From Aequorivita sp. (lineage in GTDB: Bacteria > Bacteroidota > Bacteroidia > Flavobacteriales > Flavobacteriaceae): DNA of 44,729 bases. Location: positions 1 to 44,729 of the forward strand of contig JAPKFY010000010.1 of the NCBI GenBank assembly GCA_026646335.1, in the 5' to 3' direction. The notes beneath the pieces were generated by a model that saw only the letters and a program-made list of their open reading frames with translations, was not told the DNA's origin and did no database searches. Position 1 is the first letter of the stretch. Each line of letters opens with the position of its first letter. A program made the position numbers and the translations under genes. Shown piece after piece: positions 43,467 through 44,729 of the stretch.

Positions 43467-43507
43467 ACCCTCTTCAAGACTTAAACAGCTTTGGAGAGGG
43501 TGTCTTT
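43467..43507 (+). terminator. First terminator of the secreted-protein operon
   Basis: Eleven-base-pair stem (43467-43477 with 43491-43501, one G-T pair) and a 13-nt loop, followed by GTCTTT. It starts 10 nt after the stop. Confidence 0.65.
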
Positions 43508-43555
43508 ATAAAGAAGTAATTTTTTTCATCGCACGCTGTGAAGCGTACAGAAAAG

Positions 43556-43587
43556 GTTTCAGGAATTCATTTTCCTGAAACTTTTTT
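43556..43587 (+). terminator. Second, strong terminator
   Basis: Perfect 10-bp stem (43556-43565 with 43572-43581), 6-nt loop, then six T residues. Its orientation fits the plus-strand operon and it protects the convergent PAP2/tatA operon. Confidence 0.85.
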
Positions 43588-43600
43588 GTATTACAACGTT

Positions 43601-44170
43601 TTAATTAACTGTGACTTCAACCTTGCTTATAATTTTTTTACATAAAAAGTAAAAAGCAAAAGCGAAAACCGTTCCCACCAGGGCTCCCACAAGAATATCG
43701 CTCGGGTAATGCACGCCCACATAAACACGGCTCATCACAAAAATCAGTGGCCAAAGATAGGCCAGGTAAATCCATTTTGTAAATTTTCGCAATACCAAAA
43801 CAATAAAAGTGGTTATCGAAAAACTGGAAGAAGCATGGCCTGAAAAGAAACTATAGGAAGTTGGTTTTTGAAGAATTCGGATCAGTTCGGCAAAGGCTTC
43901 AACATTATTGGGCCTCAAACGGGCTACATAATCTTTCACTACTGTTGTGAATAAAAAAGTAATTGCAAATGTCAACAATGCAAAAAGGAAAACAACAACG
44001 GCTTTTTTTCCTTTGTAGTAATAAAAAATGAGGAAAATAAGAAAAATGAAAAATGGTGTCCAGCTTTCAATTTTAGTAACGTAAATCCAAAAGCCATCAA
44101 AGCGCTCAATACCCAAGCTATTTAGGTAAACAAAAAGTTCCCTATCCCACTGTTTCAGGGTTTCCAGCAT
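43601..44170 (-). CDS. PAP2-family membrane phosphatase
   Basis: A 189-residue membrane protein of the phosphatidic acid phosphatase type 2 family. The three catalytic motifs are present: KDYVARLRP, the PSYSFFSGHASSSF-type motif with the catalytic His (SYSFFSGHASSSF), and SRVYVGVHYPSD with the nucleophile His. Several TM helices surround them. Substrates may be undecaprenyl pyrophosphate or lipid phosphates; the sequence does not decide. Its ATG is directly adjacent to the tatA stop (no gap), so they form one operon. Confidence 0.93.
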   Translation of the reverse strand: MLETLKQWDRELFVYLNSLGIERFDGFWIYVTKIESWTPFFIFLIFLIFYYYKGKKAVVVFLFALLTFAITFLFTTVVKDYVARLRPNNVEAFAELIRILQKPTSYSFFSGHASSSFSITTFIVLVLRKFTKWIYLAYLWPLIFVMSRVYVGVHYPSDILVGALVGTVFAFAFYFLCKKIISKVEVTVN

Positions 44171-44458
44171 TTAAAATTTTCTTTTAATTGGGCCGGTAAC
44201 CTCATCAACGTCTTCTTTCACTTGGTCTATTTCTTTGCGGACGTCTTTGGTGATGTCTAAATCAATACCTTGTTTTTCGGCGCTCTTTGTAATTTCAGAT
44301 TTAATATCGTTGGTGGCATCTTTTACTTGCCGCATAGCTTTCCCCAAACCACGGGCTATCTCTGGCACTTTATCCGCGCCAAAGACCAAAAGCACGATGA
44401 ATAGAATAAAACCTATTTCGGCACCGCTGATAAAAAGAAAAATTGCCTGTGAAATCAT
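44171..44458 (-). CDS. tatA: Twin-arginine translocase subunit TatA/TatB
   Basis: A 95-residue Tat pore component. The TM helix (about 11-27, ending FGADKVPEIARGLGKAMRQVK) carries the FG hinge and the amphipathic helix, and the C-terminal tail is acidic and helical. TatA and TatB cannot be told apart cleanly by eye; the length leans to TatA. tatC is not in the window. It is followed directly by PAP2 on the minus strand and preceded by a perfect TAnnTTTG box 4 nt before the ATG. Confidence 0.92.
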   Translation of the reverse strand: MISQAIFLFISGAEIGFILFIVLLVFGADKVPEIARGLGKAMRQVKDATNDIKSEITKSAEKQGIDLDITKDVRKEIDQVKEDVDEVTGPIKRKF

Positions 44459-44462
44459 GCTG

Positions 44463-44470
44463 CAAATATA
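44463..44470 (-). promoter_or_regulatory. -7 promoter element of tatA, 4 nt before its ATG
   Basis: On the minus strand TATATTTG matches TAnnTTTG and is followed by CAGC and then the ATG at 44458. Transcription should start at or next to the start codon, as for pyrE. Confidence 0.65.
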
Positions 44471-44475
44471 CTAAC

Positions 44476-44510
44476 GAGTTATGAGTTATGAGTGATGAGT
44501 GATGAGTTTT
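44476..44510 (+). repeat. Heptamer array upstream of tatA
   Basis: Five 7-bp units in a row: GAGTTAT, GAGTTAT, GAGTGAT, GAGTGAT, GAGTTTT. The array lies 5 nt upstream of the tatA -7 box, across the -33 position. Confidence 0.8.
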
Positions 44511-44527
44511 TCTGAGATCTAAAGTAC

Positions 44528-44562
44528 AAAAAAACCTTCCTCAGTAAATGATGAAGAAGGGT
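44528..44562 (-). terminator. Terminator of the partial M1 peptidase gene
   Basis: On the minus strand a 9-bp stem with one mismatch (44535-44543 with 44552-44560) and an 8-nt loop is followed by seven Ts (A-run at 44528-44534 on the plus strand). Confidence 0.7.
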
Positions 44563-44582
44563 ATTTTTGAAATAGTTCCAAA

Positions 44583-44729
44583 CTAATCTGGATTCGTTTT
44601 ATTTTTAAACTGGTCAAAAGCCCCCAATTTTTTGCGCTTTGGCCAACTGTTGTTTGAAGTATCAATATCTGCGGTTTCTTCATCGGGATCTACTTCAATT
44701 TTGGTAATTTCCTTTTCAGACGCAACAAC
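44583..44729 (-). CDS. C-terminal end of a probable M1-family metallopeptidase (partial)
   Basis: Forty-eight codons run from the right edge to a TAG (complement of 44583-44585). The residues KEITKIEVDPDEETADIDTSNN followed by SWPKR resemble the conserved tail of the large Bacteroidota M1 aminopeptidases (ELDPxLETADxDxxNN), which closes the peptidase domain. The zinc site lies beyond the window. The call rests on this tail motif alone; the terminator downstream supports a real gene end. Confidence 0.55.
   Translation of the reverse strand, partial: VVASEKEITKIEVDPDEETADIDTSNNSWPKRKKLGAFDQFKNKTNPD

Noticed and set aside
1-44729. tRNA, rRNA or a large mobile element
   Set aside because: I found no cloverleaf-like sequence ending in CCA, no rRNA segment and no transposase, integrase or phage gene; all long gaps were checked by eye only.

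Overview
The window looks like a chromosomal segment of a flavobacterium (family Flavobacteriaceae, Bacteroidota). The basis is an AT-rich composition, promoters of the Bacteroidota type (TAnnTTTG boxes, few Shine-Dalgarno sites), a type IX secretion sorting domain, a Rho factor with a long hydrophilic insertion, and gene orders I recognise as flavobacterial (NUDIX/pyrE/SRPBCC/birA/rsfS/ftsH/LUD/cdsA/psd/ACBP). The genus cannot be fixed by eye; Aequorivita or a relative is a guess. I saw no insertion sequence, prophage, CRISPR array, tRNA or rRNA. Both ends are cut inside genes.

Layout. 1-11 kb is a housekeeping block: rho, a secreted M14 carboxypeptidase, a NUDIX hydrolase divergent from pyrE, an SRPBCC protein, birA, rsfS, ftsH, a LUD protein, then a coupled phospholipid set (cdsA, psd, acyl-CoA-binding protein). 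11-19 kb holds valS, a DUF1573 protein, a secreted aspartyl protease with a PDZ domain, an aminotransferase coupled to murB, and a fasciclin lipoprotein. 18.8-25.9 kb holds a small Cys-rich membrane protein, a glycosyltransferase overlapping an ECF sigma factor, lipA, gap, a TPR hybrid histidine kinase and lpxK. 26-30.7 kb holds a Nif3-like protein, a DUF164-type coiled-coil protein that has lost all its zinc cysteines, an msrA lipoprotein, a methyltransferase, a small GNAT protein and a lipoprotein.

30.7-39.2 kb is the most interesting region: a tryptophan/kynurenine catabolic operon (kynU, kmo, a RidA-type 2-aminomuconate deaminase, an aminomuconate-semialdehyde dehydrogenase, an SDR lacking the usual Tyr/Lys, a small membrane protein, an ACMS decarboxylase and a 7-TM protein). 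3-hydroxyanthranilate dioxygenase is absent from the window, and two genes tightly coupled to the decarboxylase are undescribed. The first four junctions each carry a palindromic repeat, two families in strict alternation, and kmo itself carries a GC-rich palindrome inside its reading frame.

39.3-44.7 kb holds a POT peptide transporter, an O-methyltransferase, a 384-bp spacer with 33-nt direct repeats ahead of a two-gene secreted-protein operon (a miniature T9SS cargo and an INYQAVARD-type protein), then PAP2 phosphatase and tatA on the minus strand and the 3' end of a probable M1 metallopeptidase.

At sequence scale, four or five spacers carry short arrays with a 7-bp period but unrelated unit sequences, and two genes (pyrE, tatA) have a perfect TAnnTTTG box ending 4 nt before the ATG, which predicts leaderless messages. 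All functional calls rest on motif recognition by eye; no database search was run.
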